In this document: one piece after another, positions 33,895-45,254 of the stretch
Numbering within the stretch: the stretch's first letter is position 1
Layout of the letters: the number at the start of each line of letters is the position of its first letter
Assembly (NCBI GenBank): GCA_017311185.1
Contig: JAESUZ010005536.1
Location: 186,001 to 250,000, forward strand
Length of the DNA stretch: 64,000 nucleotides
Source of the DNA: Proteles cristata cristata
Lineage: Eukaryota; Chordata; Mammalia; Carnivora; Hyaenidae
Reading direction: 5' to 3'
Notes under the pieces: generated by a model
Seen by the model: the letters and a program-made list of their open reading frames with translations, nothing else
The model's database searches: none
Told to the model about the DNA's origin: nothing
Program-made: the position numbers and the translations under genes

Positions 33895-34530
33895 GATTTG
33901 GACCTTCATTTCTTCACTTGTTAAATGCTACTGGTAGTGGGAACCTGGGTCATGGAAGGGTTAGCATGGGAAGAAAACCACTGTGGACAATGAGTGACAT
34001 ATCAAGGTGGAGCATTATGGTTATTACTTGGTGACTAGAAACGTGAACTTCAGGAAATGTGAGGAGTAATCACAAGAGACCCAAGCTAATTAGGTCTGAC
34101 CTGGGTCCCACTCAACCTGCCTGTGCCTCAGGTTGTTAAGCTGTAAAATGGGAGGTCAGGACTAAATTCCTGCTGGCTGAAGACCAGAGAGGGCCTCTAC
34201 CTGCAACCGTTCCCTGTCACTTCAAACTCAAGGATAATTTCTGCTTAAAAGAATTAGAATTAACCTAATCGGTCTGTATCCTTGGCCAACACTGTGACGG
34301 CTGAGGCTCATTCTGAGAAGCACTGCTATTTATCTGTGTCTGTTCTTCTTGTGGGAACAAGCTCACAGTTTCTTCTGTGACTTGTTAATATAGTTAAATA
34401 TACACAAAGAACAAGGAGTGCAAGGTGGGGAAAACAGACAGACTTCATCTCCCTGATATGGACTCAGATAACAATTTTAAAAAGAAAAATCCTACAAATG
34501 ATATTCAGGGGGAAATGCATTTGTTTTCTT
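33895..34530. other. Unique block with a possible MIR piece
   Basis: CCTGTGCCTCAGGTTGTTAA then GCTGTAAAATGGGAGG at 34118-34153 looks like a short sense MIR. The rest is not recognised. Confidence 0.4.
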
Positions 34531-34736
34531 TTTTAAAAAAAAATGTTTGAGTTTATTTGTTCATTTATTGAGACAGACAGAGAGAGAGGTTCTCTCTGAG
34601 AACCCAAGCAGGCTCCTCACTGTCAGCACGGAGCCCAATGGAAATGTGGGGTGTGAACTCATGAACTGTGAGAACATGAACTGAGCTGAAATCAAGAGTT
34701 GGACACTTAACCAACTGAGCCACTCAAGTGCCCCAT
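34531..34736 (-). mobile_element. CAN-SINE, antisense, with internal deletion
   Basis: The GA-rich part is cut short (AGAGAGAGGTTCTCTCTGAG). The head reads to CAAGTGCCCC. A possible duplication is ATTTGTTTTCTT at 34519-34530 and ATTTGCATTCTT at 34737-34748 (10 of 12). Confidence 0.9.
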
Positions 34737-34748
34737 ATTTGCATTCTT

Positions 34749-35324
34749 CCAAAGCTACAGATGAAATATCTACTATTGTGCTCTTAACCTACCAATTAAG
34801 AAATCCAAGGCTTTATAATGATGTATCAGTTAAAGAATTTTTCCATAAAACCCAACTTTCTCCCTTCTTCAAAAATCAAACACCCCTCAAATCAGATTTC
34901 AAGAACATTAATTTCTCTTTAAAAGAGGATGTTAAAAACAAGCAAACAAAGCATTCCATTTCTAAACCAAGCTTTGGCTGATATGCGGGGGCCTTAGCCG
35001 GCTGCAGCCCAGGTGCCGGAAGCTAGTGATTCTGCTGACGAGTGTCAGAGTATATAAATCGGTTACCAACATGGAAAAGTTGGGGTGGTTAAAATACAGA
35101 TGGAGATTTCTGATAGTACTGGGCCCCCATCTGTCTGAGCTCCAGTAGCACCTGAACCTTTCAGGTATGTGTGGCTTGTGTTTCTCCAGCTGCACAGCCC
35201 CCTCCTGGCTGACTTTTCCTTGTTCACAGACCTACCCAGTCAGGTAGGCATTTGTATAAGGCAAGAACTGTAGGTGGGAGACACTGCAAGGAGCCGGGGA
35301 TCAGAAGGAACATGGCAAAGTTGG
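34749..35324. other. Unique block with a TATA-like box
   Basis: GC-richer DNA at 34980-35045 is followed by GAGTATATAAATCGG at about 35048-35062. No transcript evidence exists here, so a promoter is not called. Confidence 0.35.
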
Positions 35325-35512
35325 AAACCTTGGCTGTAAGCCTGACAGATCTGGCTTGATCTCAACTCTACTATAGGAGCTGGGTGACCCTGAGCAAGTC
35401 TCTCTGTTCACTAGTCTGAACTGTTGTGTGTATGGCAGGGAAAAGTGAAATAAGTTCTGTAGGTAAGAAGCCTATGCAGTACCCTGGCAGGTAGTAGTAA
35501 ATGGCTCCATTA
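35325..35512 (+). mobile_element. MIR SINE, sense
   Basis: AGATCTGGCTTGATCTCAAC, then GCTGGGTGACCCTGAGCAAG, then TGCAGTACCCTGGCAGGTAG. MIR order over nearly its full length. Confidence 0.72.
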
Positions 35513-36009
35513 AAGTTACTCCTTCTTATCCTAAAGACAAAGAAATGTGTTTAGCATACTCTATTATCACAGAAAAATATGACTGACTGCCAGGGAGCTG
35601 GCTAAAAAAAATCATCACTGTAAAATTATGAAGATTCATTCACTATAAAGAACTGAGGAAGAGAAAGCAAAGAGTAAAAACTATCACTGTCCCAATGTCA
35701 TAACGAGTACAGGTGACGATTATCCATTGGTACTCAAGGCACTGGAAGAAAGGTAGGTGGGTGACAGGATGTTCACAAAGGATCCATGTACCAGCCCACA
35801 GATGCCTTTATGACTCAAAGTGCATCTGAACATAGGTGAGGTCTGGTTACCACCTTACTCAAGAGGTCAAACAGAGCACTCTGGATGGCGGGACAAGCTG
35901 ACACCATGGGCCTCCTGCTGTGATATCATATAAAGCATGTATTACCACCTATGAAGTATTTTTGCCAAAAAAATGTTTAACCTGCATTTAATAACAAGCT
36001 TCTAGATCT
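35513..36009. other. Unique block, nothing recognised
   Basis: No repeat or exon signal recognised. Confidence 0.35.
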
Positions 36010-36520
36010 AACAATTTTCAGGAAGAGAGAAGGAACAAGTTGAACAACACCAGGAAGAAACAAGTAAGGCCAGAATATAGGACATTCTATAGTACACTAG
36101 CCTGGACAACTGGTGAGGTCTTAATATGGACTGGATATTAGATAAGATCATGGACTTATTGTGAATTTTAGGTATAACAGTTTTGTGGTTATGTAGAAGA
36201 ATTTGTATTCTTAGGAGATACATAATGAAAATATTTAGAGGTAAAGTATTAAGATGTTTGCAATTTTCAAATGGTACAGCAAAATTTATATAATGTATGC
36301 TATATATGTTATATATAATACATATAAATATGTCAAAATAATTGGAAGAAGAAATAAAGCAAATGTGGCAAATCCAGAACAATTGGTTCTGGTGAAACCA
36401 AGTAAAGGACACATCGGTGTTGGTTCTACCATTCTCCCAAACTGGCAACTCAGGATTTTCAGAATGAAAAATTGGGAAAGAAACTTGGAGAGAGAGAGAA
36501 GAAAAATATAATAGGAAAGA
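36010..36520 (+). mobile_element. Old L1-type 3' UTR, sense
   Basis: CTTAATATGGACTGGATATT, TTTTGTGGTTATGTAGAAGA, TTCTTAGGAGATACATAATG and AAAGCAAATGTGGCAAATCC match an old, common mammalian LINE 3' UTR (L1ME-like). The exact subfamily is unsure. The 174-codon minus frame over it is an accident. Confidence 0.58.
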
Positions 36521-36929
36521 AAAAAAAATCATATATCACTACCTCCTCTCTTCATAATCCCCTTGACATTTATATTCAGGTCTGCTTCACTGTGTCTTCT
36601 TTCAATACGGTTATAGTTTTACCACTTTAATAAATTTCATGTGTGCTCATTCAGACTGATGGGGCTATTGTTTTGGCTGCTTTCTTGGGTGATATTCAAA
36701 CCAAACTCTAAACAAAGCTCCAATAGCAGGCTTTTGAAGAGCACCAAGTAGATGTGAAGCCTAAGCTACGATATCAAAAACTCCTGAAATTGATACCTAA
36801 CTCCCTATCTGGATGGCTCTGAAGCCAGTGTGATTGGATCAAAGGCTTAAGGTGGAGGATTCTCTCAGGCTTTGATCTTTTTCAAAGATGGCACTCTCTC
36901 GAGGCATTGTCTCGAGGCATTGCATGTCA
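36521..36929. other. Unique block; 13-bp tandem repeat at 36897-36922
   Basis: TCTCGAGGCATTG occurs twice in tandem (36897-36909, 36910-36922). Nothing else recognised. Confidence 0.4.
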
Positions 36930-37022
36930 CATGCACTGACAGTGTGAGCCAGCTTGGGATTCTCTCTACCTCTCCCCAGCATGTGCTCTTTCTCTCAAAG
37001 TAAATAAACTTAACCAAAAAAA
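36930..37022 (+). mobile_element. CAN-SINE 3' part, older type, sense
   Basis: GCACTGACAGTGTGAGCCAG, then CTTGGGATTCTCTCTACCTC, then AAAGTAAATAAACTTAACC and A run. The head is missing. The tail and middle follow the older subfamily design. Confidence 0.8.
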
Positions 37023-37339
37023 ATACGGTATTCTCTCCACCTGCACTGGTCATTGACAGAGGAATGACAGATACAGGGTGCGGGTCAACCCAGCCACAGA
37101 GGTCTCAGAAGCCACATAGAGCATGCTGTGCCTGTGTTCTGGTGCACAGAGTAGCGATGGCACAACCCAAAGAAAAGTCTGTCAGAACTCAAATTTTAAT
37201 GCAGTGAGAGCTTCCAGTGATGTGGGAATTAATTCTGTGATGCCTTTAACATGGACAGGGCCATAAAGGGCCTGGATTCAGACAGCACAGATACAAGCTC
37301 AGTTCTATTGCACATGTTGGCTGCACAACTTCAGAGCAG
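37023..37339. other. Unique sequence, nothing recognised
   Basis: No repeat or exon signal recognised. Confidence 0.35.
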
Positions 37340-37545
37340 TGTTTCTTTGTAGGGGTGCAATGAGCACTGTGTGGGGGACAGCTCTTCACCGGACAGGACT
37401 GTCCAGGGCACTGGAGGACATTTACCAATTACCCGACTACCACATCCGGACAGGCCAACACTACCTCCAATCTCTGAGAGGGGGATGACAAACAGTCCCA
37501 AATGCCCCCTGCCTAAGACATGGGCTAAATTTTCTGAGTCGCAGA
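37340..37545. mobile_element. Possible hAT-Charlie fragment
   Basis: GGACTGTCCAGGGCACTGGA, GGACATTTACC and CCAAATGCCCCC resemble the family better seen at 40190-40420. Diverged, no ends seen. Confidence 0.4.
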
Positions 37546-38179
37546 TTTTATCTGGGGATGATACCTGTTCTACCACCTAAGAAGGGATTTAGGAAGAACA
37601 GCTCCTTATAAACTTAAATTAGCTATACAAGTGATACCAGAATTCCCATTTGCACGGACAGCCTTACCAGTCAGAGGCAGGTCTACAGAGTGGGTCTGAA
37701 CACCTGTATCCCACTTGGGATCTATTACACAGGGTTAGCTGTCCAGTCATGTACTAGAATATGTAACAGCTACATATTCTGAGAATGTTTCCCCTCTAAG
37801 TGGGAGATCCTAGTTTGTAAGCATTGCTACAGACCAACCCCACACTGCAGTGTAAATTTCAGAGGGAGGGCTGTTGGCAGATTCCTGGGCCCCTGGAGCA
37901 GACAAGAAGGATGGTGGCCTCATAGTAGCTTCAAAGGATCTGGCTTAGGGATGGCACCTAAACTAACCTGGAATGAGGACACTTCTCTTAGTGAGCAAGA
38001 AATGACTTCCAGGATCAAGAGAACAAGGTAAGAGAATATGATGCTCTACCCTCCCATGCACGGCAGAGTAAGGAGCAGCGTATGCACACATCTGACCTTC
38101 ACAATGGCTGCTCTGTTCTTTGCATCTTTCAGCCATGCTCATGGGAGGGAATCTTAGAGGCTGGGTAGGGCTTCATATC
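37546..38179. other. Unique block, nothing recognised
   Basis: No repeat or exon signal recognised. Confidence 0.35.
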
Positions 38180-38345
38180 AGTGTGCACAAGAGTCACCTG
38201 GAGGGTGGCAGAAAGAACGCACCTGCCATAGGGGTTCAGATTCGGTCCATCTAGAGGGGGCCCAGGCACCTGCACCCTTAAATAGTCTCTTTGGGTGATT
38301 CAGATGCAGGTCACAGACTGCCTCTGGGAGAACAGAGACACCTCT
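38180..38345 (+). mobile_element. MER5A-like hAT-Charlie copy
   Basis: GTGTGCACAAGAGTCACCTG, then GGGGGCCCAGGCACCTGCAC and GGTGATTCAGATGCAGGTCA follow MER5A order. End repeats are worn away. Confidence 0.62.
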
Positions 38346-38733
38346 CCAGAGATTTCTACACTTAGGAGGCTTTGCCTTCAACTCTCCCCCATGGAGCATT
38401 CTTGCTCATTTTATTGCCTTCATGACTTCGAATTTAGGTAAAAGTGCTTCTCTGCCCTCAGGTGTAGTTGTTTTCTTGGGTTAAAAAATTGGTCTTCCTC
38501 TACCTCTCTCTGCTCCTCTTCCCCACCCATCTACCACACACACTGTATAAAGGAAAAGCTGATTCTATTTTGTTGATCTAATCTCTCCCCTATCATTCAC
38601 TTTCAAATGAGGACTAGGAAACGCTGACTGGACAGAAAGTTCCAACCCTTCCTTTAAGAGAGGCCAAAGGCCTCAGGTATTAATAGGGAAGCGAAGGAGG
38701 TCACCCAAGGCAGAGTTGGGAAAAGGCACAAGT
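38346..38733. other. Unique sequence, nothing recognised
   Basis: Includes C/T-rich DNA near 38500-38530. No element recognised. Confidence 0.35.
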
Positions 38734-38960
38734 CCTTTATTTTAATATATTTTTTCTCTTTCTTTTCTTTTTCTTTTTCTTTTTCTTTTTCAGAAAGAGA
38801 AAGAGTGAGAGTGAGTGGGGGAGAGAGGCAGAGGGAGAGAGCGAATCTCAAGCAGGCTCCATAGTCAGCGCGGAGCCTGACATGGGGCGATTCTGGGATC
38901 CTGAACTGAGCTGAAATTAAGAGTCAGATGCTCAAATGACTGAGCCATGCAGGTGCCCCC
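38734..38960 (-). mobile_element. CAN-SINE, antisense, with (TTTTC)n tail expansion
   Basis: The tail has become a (TTTTC)n run at 38754-38790. The head reads to CATGCAGGTGCCCCC. The duplication is AAGGCACAAGT at 38723-38733 and AAAGCACAAGT at 38961-38971 (10 of 11). Confidence 0.92.
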
Positions 38961-38971
38961 AAAGCACAAGT

Positions 38972-40189
38972 ATTGCAGAGGAAAGTGCAAGTGGATACTG
39001 ACTCTGGGTCATCAGCTGTCATAAAAGGGCACTGAAGTGGCCTGCAAGTATTACTCAGGGGTTGAAGAGGCAGTGCTGGCAAACAAGAAGCTATACATCT
39101 GTAGCTTTTCCATCATTTCTTATGTTAACATATTTAGCACGAACAGGGTTTTACTCTCACCTGACGGTGCTTGTTATTCAGCTTTGGTACATTCCTCCAA
39201 ATTCTATTCAGCTTAAAAAACAGAAGCCTGATAATGCGAAGTCCCTAAGTCCCTGGGCTTGGCCATCTGAAATGAGATCTTTTATCCTTCTCTTCTCCAA
39301 CCTTCCAGAATGCATTTTTTGCAAAGGGAAAGATTACCAGAAAAAGAAAAATGAAGGATAGTAAAGTCGAAAGAATATGATACTAAAGGTTTTGGTAAGA
39401 AAATATTTATGTCCGCTAGCACAAGCCACACCCTTTCTGTGAAGATATTACTAGCCTTGAAGCTGCGTTAGTAGATCCCAAAATATACCTCACAAAAAGC
39501 ACAGTTACCCTCCCAAAATAAGCCCTATAATTAAAGCCTTTTCAAGCGGATTGTCCTATATCACAACTTGACATATGTTGCTTTAATCTCCCTGTTTTAG
39601 CAAATGTAGCCATCTTGGGCTACAAAAGCTCTCAGTAACTTACATTTGAACCAGACTGTGGTGTCACTAGGAAATTGATGCAAATAAACAGCCCTGTGTA
39701 CCAAAATACCCAATCTCAGTCGTCTGTAATGAGATCTCTCTCCTCCCTAAGCACATTTTCATCACACCACAATTGCTGCCCTTGATTCAAAAGGGAGGAC
39801 TAGCTCAGATTGAAACACCATTTTATCTCAGAGGCTATCTTGAGGCAGGCACTTCTGAAGAAGCTGGGGCCGAAATTAAAATATGAGATGACCTCTTTTG
39901 TGCGAATGCGGGGATCATGTTGTGTGGGTCTCATTTTCAGTTTACAGTCATCAGTATGAGCCTTCAGACACCCATCTGTCTTGCTGAAGTCATGTCTTGC
40001 TTGGAGTCAGGGGTGGTGTAAGAGAGAGTCTTTTACGAGAACTTTCAGCCCTATAATTCTCTGACCAAACATCTTTATGTTTTCTGGTTCTATACTGACC
40101 TATAATTAAATGCCAAAATATTTACAATTTTTACACCTTCAAAATAATAAGTAGTTTGGGTATTAAAATTTTTAAATTCCTTCTGTATC
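38972..40189. other. Repeat-poor block, candidate conserved noncoding DNA at 39400-39950
   Basis: No repeat recognised over 1.2 kb. AT-rich DNA contains the exact octamer ATGCAAAT at 39678-39685 next to TAAT-like cores and CACAATTGCTGCCC. The texture suggests a conserved element, but conservation cannot be judged from one sequence. Confidence 0.42.
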
Positions 40190-40420
40190 CAGTTTCTCAG
40201 TCTCAGCATTTCTGACACCTTGGGCCCAATCATTCCACAGTGGGGGTTGCTGTCCCGTGCACTACAGGGTAGTTAGTAGTTCGCACAATCCACGGCCTCC
40301 ACCCACTCGATGCCCGTAGCACACATCTCCCCTGCCTCCTGCTGTGACAACCAAAAATGTCTTCAGACATTGCCTAGTGTCCTTTGGGAGAACAAAATTA
40401 ACCCGGGTTGAGAACTACCG
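40190..40420. mobile_element. hAT-Charlie nonautonomous element
   Basis: Starts CAGTTTCTCAGTCTCAGC and ends GGGTTGAGAACTACCG, an imperfect inverted pair. Inside are GTGGGGGTTGCTGTCCCGTG, CACCCACTCGATGCCCGTAG and GACAACCAAAAATGTCTTCA, diagnostic for a well-known mammalian hAT MITE. Confidence 0.82.
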
Positions 40421-41105
40421 CTCTCTGTTTATGTATTCATATATCTCCCCCTGGTATGGCCGGGGGGGGCGGGGTACTCACAAGTTTTCATTTTAAGAAC
40501 TTCAGATTTTCTGTGACTCCTGATGAAGAGTCAGCATCTGTGATACAGTGCTACCTCGGAAGATTTATAAACAGCCCTACTGCTGTCTTAAACAAAGGGT
40601 GGTGAGGCCTGGCCTCATTTCAGTCAAGACGCTTAAGAGGATGGATTTGCTGTCACCCTATTTCTCGGACGGCTCTCCTCCCTACTTTTAAGAGTTCCAT
40701 TCTTAGAAGACTCCTGTTAACAAACCCTTCATGATCCATTACCAGGCACTCAGTACTGACTGCAAAGGAAAAACCTTAGGGTTGTTGTCTCCTGACATCA
40801 TCTACAGATGCAGCGGCCCACTGCATCGCTGGTGGGCTATACCACCTCCATTGCATGGTGTTCAGCGCTGGGCCATGTGTACAGGGGGGTGCGGTAAAGC
40901 AGATGCTTCCTCAAGGAGAGGCACGGTGGGGACGGAGGGGGAAAGAATATCAGGAGACAAACAGTACAAGAATGGAACATGGTTAAGTTCAGCCCAGACA
41001 AGGGAAAATGAATAAGGGAGAGTGTCTCCAAATACCGGAAGGGCTGGTGTGTGACAGAGTGTGACAGACAGTGTGTCTCTGTCTGCTTAGAAAGTGACTA
41101 AGAGC
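40421..41105. other. Unique block; G-rich run at 40459-40477
   Basis: GGCCGGGGGGGGCGGGG is a short G-rich island. A 7-bp-stem hairpin CAGACAG/CTGTCTG occurs near 41065-41085. No exon signal recognised. Confidence 0.38.
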
Positions 41106-41240
41106 ACAGGTGGCTCAATAAATACTTATCACAGGCCTTCCATGTGCCAGGCACTGTCCAGGCACTGAGACCAGAGGAAGGAAAAAGACCAAGGTCCTGC
41201 TTCATGGAACATATATCATAGTTCATTGTAATGACTAGAT
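41106..41240 (-). mobile_element. L2 3' end, antisense
   Basis: CTCAATAAATACTTATCACA, then CATGTGCCAGGCACTGTCCA, then CTGCTTCATGGAACATATAT. Reverse order of the L2 3' end. Confidence 0.6.
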
Positions 41241-41320
41241 TGCTTTCCTTCTCTCCCTGGTTCCCTTCTTTCTCTTCCTTTTTAACAATTTGAGCTACAT
41301 GCCCAGGTATTTGACTGCTC

Positions 41321-41737
41321 TTTTTTTTTTTTTTTCCATTTTAAAACTAAGGTTTAATTAAGATAGAGTAAAATTCAGTCTCTTGTTGTAGAGTTCTATA
41401 AATTTTCAGGAAATACACAGTTGCATAAATATCACCACAGATGGGGGCGCCTGGGTGGCTCAGTCAGTTGAGCATCTGACGTCTCCTCAGGTCATAATCT
41501 CGCAGTTTGTTCAAGCTCCACATCGGGGTCACTGCTGTCAGCGCAGAGCCTGCTTCAGATCCTCTGTCCTGCTCTCTGCCCCTCCTCTGCTTGCCCCCTC
41601 TCTCAAAAATTAAAAAAAAAACATAAAAACAATACTGCCTATGGTATCTTGATCTGGTATCACGGATCAAGATCCAGAACAATTTCATTACCCCCTAAAA
41701 TTTTCCTGTGCCCCTTAACTTTTTTTTTTTTTTTTTA
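41321..41737 (-). mobile_element. L1M 3' end, antisense, with a SINE inside
   Basis: Starts with a T run (poly-A tail reversed), then TTTAATTAAGATAGAGTAAA, TTCTATAAATTTTCAGG, and after the SINE CACGGATCAAGATCCAGAAC, TTTCATTACCCCCTAAAATT. The order equals the element at 11318-11725. Confidence 0.68.
41443..41621 (+). mobile_element. CAN-SINE, sense, shortened
   Basis: GGGGGCGCCTGGGTGGCTCA start and an A-rich tail. The segment after CTGTCAGCGCAGAGCCTGC is shorter than the full form. No clear target duplication in this AT-rich site. Confidence 0.92.
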
Positions 41738-42544
41738 AATTGGTGCAAGCTGCTCTGCCAGGTAGCAAGCTCCTCACCGCTGAGAGAATTTGGATTGCCC
41801 TTTGCATGGATTCTGTAGAAGAGATTTGATTTGCGTTACTGGGAGAATGGGCCGGACAACCCCTAAAGTTGTGTCCACCTCTTCGGCTGTATGAAACAAA
41901 GGCGTCCACTTGAGGACACCTAATCTTAAACACTAGCCCAGCTGCAGTGACACAGTTGATTCCCTCCCACCACAGGAAAAGCCCCAACCCAAAGTCAAAT
42001 TCTTGTAGTTAAAGCTCAAAACTTTATCTGATAACTGGATCTCTGGGAGGAGTACCTAATAAGCACAGACAGACAAACAAACAAACAAGTAAATAAAAAT
42101 AGAGCTTTGGAAATGGATGCCTAAATATGGTAACCGAAACCCTAACCATGGGTCCATTTACTCCCGACCCTTCTTTTCCTTATTATTTTCGTTCAAAGTA
42201 ACATTAACTCCAAAACTGAACAAAGCTCAAACCCAAACTCAAAACTCTAACTGCACTTGGCTGCAAAGGCAGCAGGAAGGGAAGTTAAGTTGGCCATGCA
42301 TGTCTAAGAATGGGTAGGCAGAGGTGGAGAAGACGGCAAATGTCTTGGGGCTCCCACAAGGTGTTATAGAGTAGATGGACTATGGTGACCAGCTGTGACG
42401 TCTCTTGTGACAGCAAATGTGGTGTGACCAACCCGCCCCCGGTGGTCCTCCGGCTGGGAGATATGTACCCCTTTTGGTGGTCCGCCTTCAAAGGCAAATG
42501 TCTAGTTTCTAAACGAGGCTGTCCTGTTATCAAGAATAACTGCT
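41738..42544. other. Unique block, nothing recognised
   Basis: No repeat or exon signal I can defend. A few CpGs near 42425-42460. Confidence 0.35.
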
Positions 42545-42742
42545 TTATCGAGCATCTACTATGCCCCAGAACTACTTAGCTTGTTTTATTCTCATGACAA
42601 CCTTATGACGGAGGCAACATCACAAGCCTTGTTTTACAGATTAGGAAACTGAGGCTCAGGGAGGGTATATGTAACAACCAGTTAGGGTAGAACTTAGACT
42701 TTAACCCGGGTCTCCTGATCTCAAAGACTGTTCTTTTTACTA
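42545..42742 (-). mobile_element. MIR SINE, antisense, near full length
   Basis: CGAGCATCTACTATGCCCCA, TTATTCTCATGACAACCTTA, TTTTACAGATTAGGAAACTG, then CCCGGGTCTCCTGATCTCAA. One of the best preserved MIRs here. Confidence 0.82.
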
Positions 42743-43613
42743 CCGCGAGTAAGGTCTTTTGGGTGGTCGCTGAACTTAATGTTCTTGGTCTCTCCTGCCA
42801 CTCTTACATCAGGGCTGGCTCCCGGAAGTGCTGAATTCTTGCTTTCCTTCAACTTCCCATTTCCCAAGCAGCTGGCTGCCTATTTCTTGTTTCAACATAG
42901 ACCATAAGGACTTCTATGCAGTGGAGAATCTTTGTTGCTGTTGTTATTCTATTGGTTTGCAGTTTATTTCTCTTGTAGTCCATGGGTTACCTAGACTGTA
43001 AGCTCAACTGCAAAGGGTATTCTTTACCCTGTATTCAGAAACTTTCCTAAATCTAGATTTCTTATTAAATCTTAGAAAACTCCATATTTCTTAATAACAT
43101 ATCAGGAACAAGAAAAAAGTCATACTGTCAGAAAGTATTAACTGAATGTTACATCTAATTATAAAATCCCATTTTGTCTAAGTTTAGTGTAATGTAAAAG
43201 ATGCACAAAACAAGGCACTGGCTTCCCTCTTGGGCACAACTGTACAACAAAAGATAATAGAAGGGAATGCAGCAACACTTACCAAAATTTCCCCCAACTA
43301 TCACAAACTTCATACACACCACATGTCTTCTAATACAGCTGCTGGACCAGTCCTGAAACAGAAACCACAACAAAAGGAAAAATGCATCGCCAGACAAGAG
43401 TAATTTACCCTTCTGGAAACCACAATGCCTTCCTTGTTTGAGGCACCCATCAATGTACCAAACTCTTACTGCCAGATTCCTCTTTGTTTTTCACAGGAAG
43501 ATGAAAACAACTTACAAATTAACTCAGTACCCACTAATAACAAATAAATTAAAATCAGGACAATGAAATAAACCAGAAACTGTGTTCGTACTTGATCTGA
43601 ATTTTTAGCCCTT
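42743..43613. other. Unique block, nothing recognised
   Basis: No repeat or exon signal recognised. Confidence 0.35.
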
Positions 43614-43629
43614 AAAATAATTGAAGACA

Positions 43630-43844
43630 GGGACGCCTGGGTGGCTCAGTCGTTTAGGAGTCCAGCTTCGGCTCAGGTCATAATCTCATGGTTCATGGGT
43701 TCCAGCCCCCTGTCAGGCTCGGTGCTGCCAGCTCAGAGCCGGGAGCCTGCTTCAGATTCTGTGTCTCCCTCACTCTCTGCCCCTCCCCTGCTCACACTCT
43801 GTTTCTCTCTCTTAAAAAAATAAACATAAAAAAATTAAAAAAAT
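43630..43844 (+). mobile_element. CAN-SINE, sense, perfect target duplication
   Basis: The duplication AAAATAATTGAAGACA is identical at 43614-43629 and 43845-43860. Full length with the head GACGCCTGGGTGGCTCAGTC. Confidence 0.96.
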
Positions 43845-43974
43845 AAAATAATTGAAGACAAAAGAACTATGCAAAAATATCTAAAATTGAATCCATAAAA
43901 AATTTCTCCCCCAAACCAATTCCTCTTTCCTGTTTCTTTTAATAACACACTCTGTTCTCCCTTTCCTCACCTTT

Positions 43975-44125
43975 CTCTTCTAGACTTCATTTCCTTATCT
44001 GTAAAATAGGGATTATTGTATTGACCTCCCAGAGTGTTTATGGAGGTGAAATCATATAAATTTAATGACATAAATGTCACAGAAAGGCTTAAAACAGCAG
44101 CTGGCACGCAGTACACACTCAGTGC
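43975..44125 (+). mobile_element. MIR SINE, sense
   Basis: TCATTTCCTTATCTGTAAAA, then TAGGGATTATTGTATTGACC, then GCAGCTGGCACGCAGTACAC. MIR order. Confidence 0.76.
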
Positions 44126-44252
44126 ATGCGGGGAGCTATGATCTGTCTCCTAATCACCCAGGCCTGAAAGCAAACACGGCCTTCCTCACCTCCACTGGAC
44201 ACCGTGGTCCTGGCCTGTCCTTCTTGCCCTGCCGGCCTGCTGGACCTCACTG

Positions 44253-44287
<35 letters not shown>

Positions 44288-44560
44288 TCACACTGGCTGG
44301 CATCACACCTTGCAGAAACACGATTCCTGGCCCCAGTTTCTTCCCTTCAAATCCGTCTCACGGCTCTACAAAGCAACCTCTCTAAACCAACTTAAAGCCT
44401 TCTGGAAGCACCTTCTACCGCTTCCCATGACCTTCAAATTTATCTGTGAAATTACATTAGCCTGGGACTCCAGCTCTCCTCCACTTTCTCTCCACGTCTT
44501 CCTTCGGAAGATGCTGTCACCCATCCTGCCTGAGCCTGTGGGCCTGCCAGCTTCTTCTCC
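44126..44560 (+). mobile_element. L2 internal fragment, sense
   Basis: TTCCCTTCAAATCCGTCTCA, GCTTCCCATGACCTTCAAAT and ACATTAGCCTGGGACTCCAG follow the L2 coding-region order. A (TC)n run at 44255-44283 lies inside. Confidence 0.52.
44255..44283. repeat. (TC)n microsatellite
   Basis: About 14 TC units without interruption; a pure pyrimidine/purine tract. Confidence 0.95.
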
Positions 44561-44611
44561 GAGTGTCTCTGCCCCACAACTGCTGGTAAGGGGCCGAGCC
44601 ATGCTCTAAGG

Positions 44612-45246
44612 CAGAGGTTCTTTATCCCTTTTGTGCCACTGCAGCCTAGAGATATGTTTCTCAGAATAATGTTTTTATTTCTTTTTAAAGTTTATTTTTG
44701 AGAGAGAGTGTGCATGTGAGCAGGGGAAGGGCAGAGAGAGAAAGCGGAGGAATCCCAAGCAGGTTCCACACTGTTATAACAGCGCGGAGCCTGACGCAGA
44801 GCTCAAATCCACGAACTGTCAGATCATGACCTGAGCTAAAATCGAGTCTGATGCTTAACTGACGAGCCACCCAGAAGAATGTTTTTAAATGCTTAAATTA
44901 ATACAAGCAATGAACAGGATTCAAAAGAGGGATACTGACATGTAGGTATCAAAATATTTAACAAAATTGTGATGTTTCTTTTTGATATTTAAGTAAGGTC
45001 CAGCAAGAGTCTAATAATTACTGTAATTTGAAGTACGATTGGGCATAAATGGTATTTTAGAATATCTAAAACTATAAAGTAATATGAAAACACCCATAAT
45101 TTCTATTGGTGACAGGTAGCTAATGCTACTTTCATAATACAAGGAAATGTTAGACTTTGATGAATGGCTAGTGAAAATAATTTTTCCCCCATCTAATTTC
45201 ATAGACCTCTGAACTGCGTCCATGGATCCCCCGTCATGAGCCTCTG
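44612..45246. mobile_element. hAT-Charlie element with both ends, split by a SINE
   Basis: Left end CAGAGGTTCTTTATCCC, right end TCATGAGCCTCTG (inverse CAGAGGCTCATGA). The flanks show an 8-bp near duplication: CTCTAAGG at 44604-44611 and CTCTCAGG at 45247-45254 (7 of 8), the size hAT transposases make. Interior has GGTATTTTAGAATATCTAAA and TTTCTATTGGTGACAGGTAG. No transposase frame remains. Confidence 0.82.
44678..44872 (-). mobile_element. CAN-SINE, antisense, inside the hAT element
   Basis: The target duplication is AGAATAATGTTTTTA at 44663-44677 and AGAAGAATGTTTTTA at 44873-44887 (14 of 15). The head is cut just short of its first bases (CACCCAGAAG). Confidence 0.93.
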
Positions 45247-45254
45247 CTCTCAGG

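Noticed and set aside
36008..36532. 174-codon minus open frame
   Set aside because: Lies antisense over an old L1-type 3' UTR and is AT-rich.
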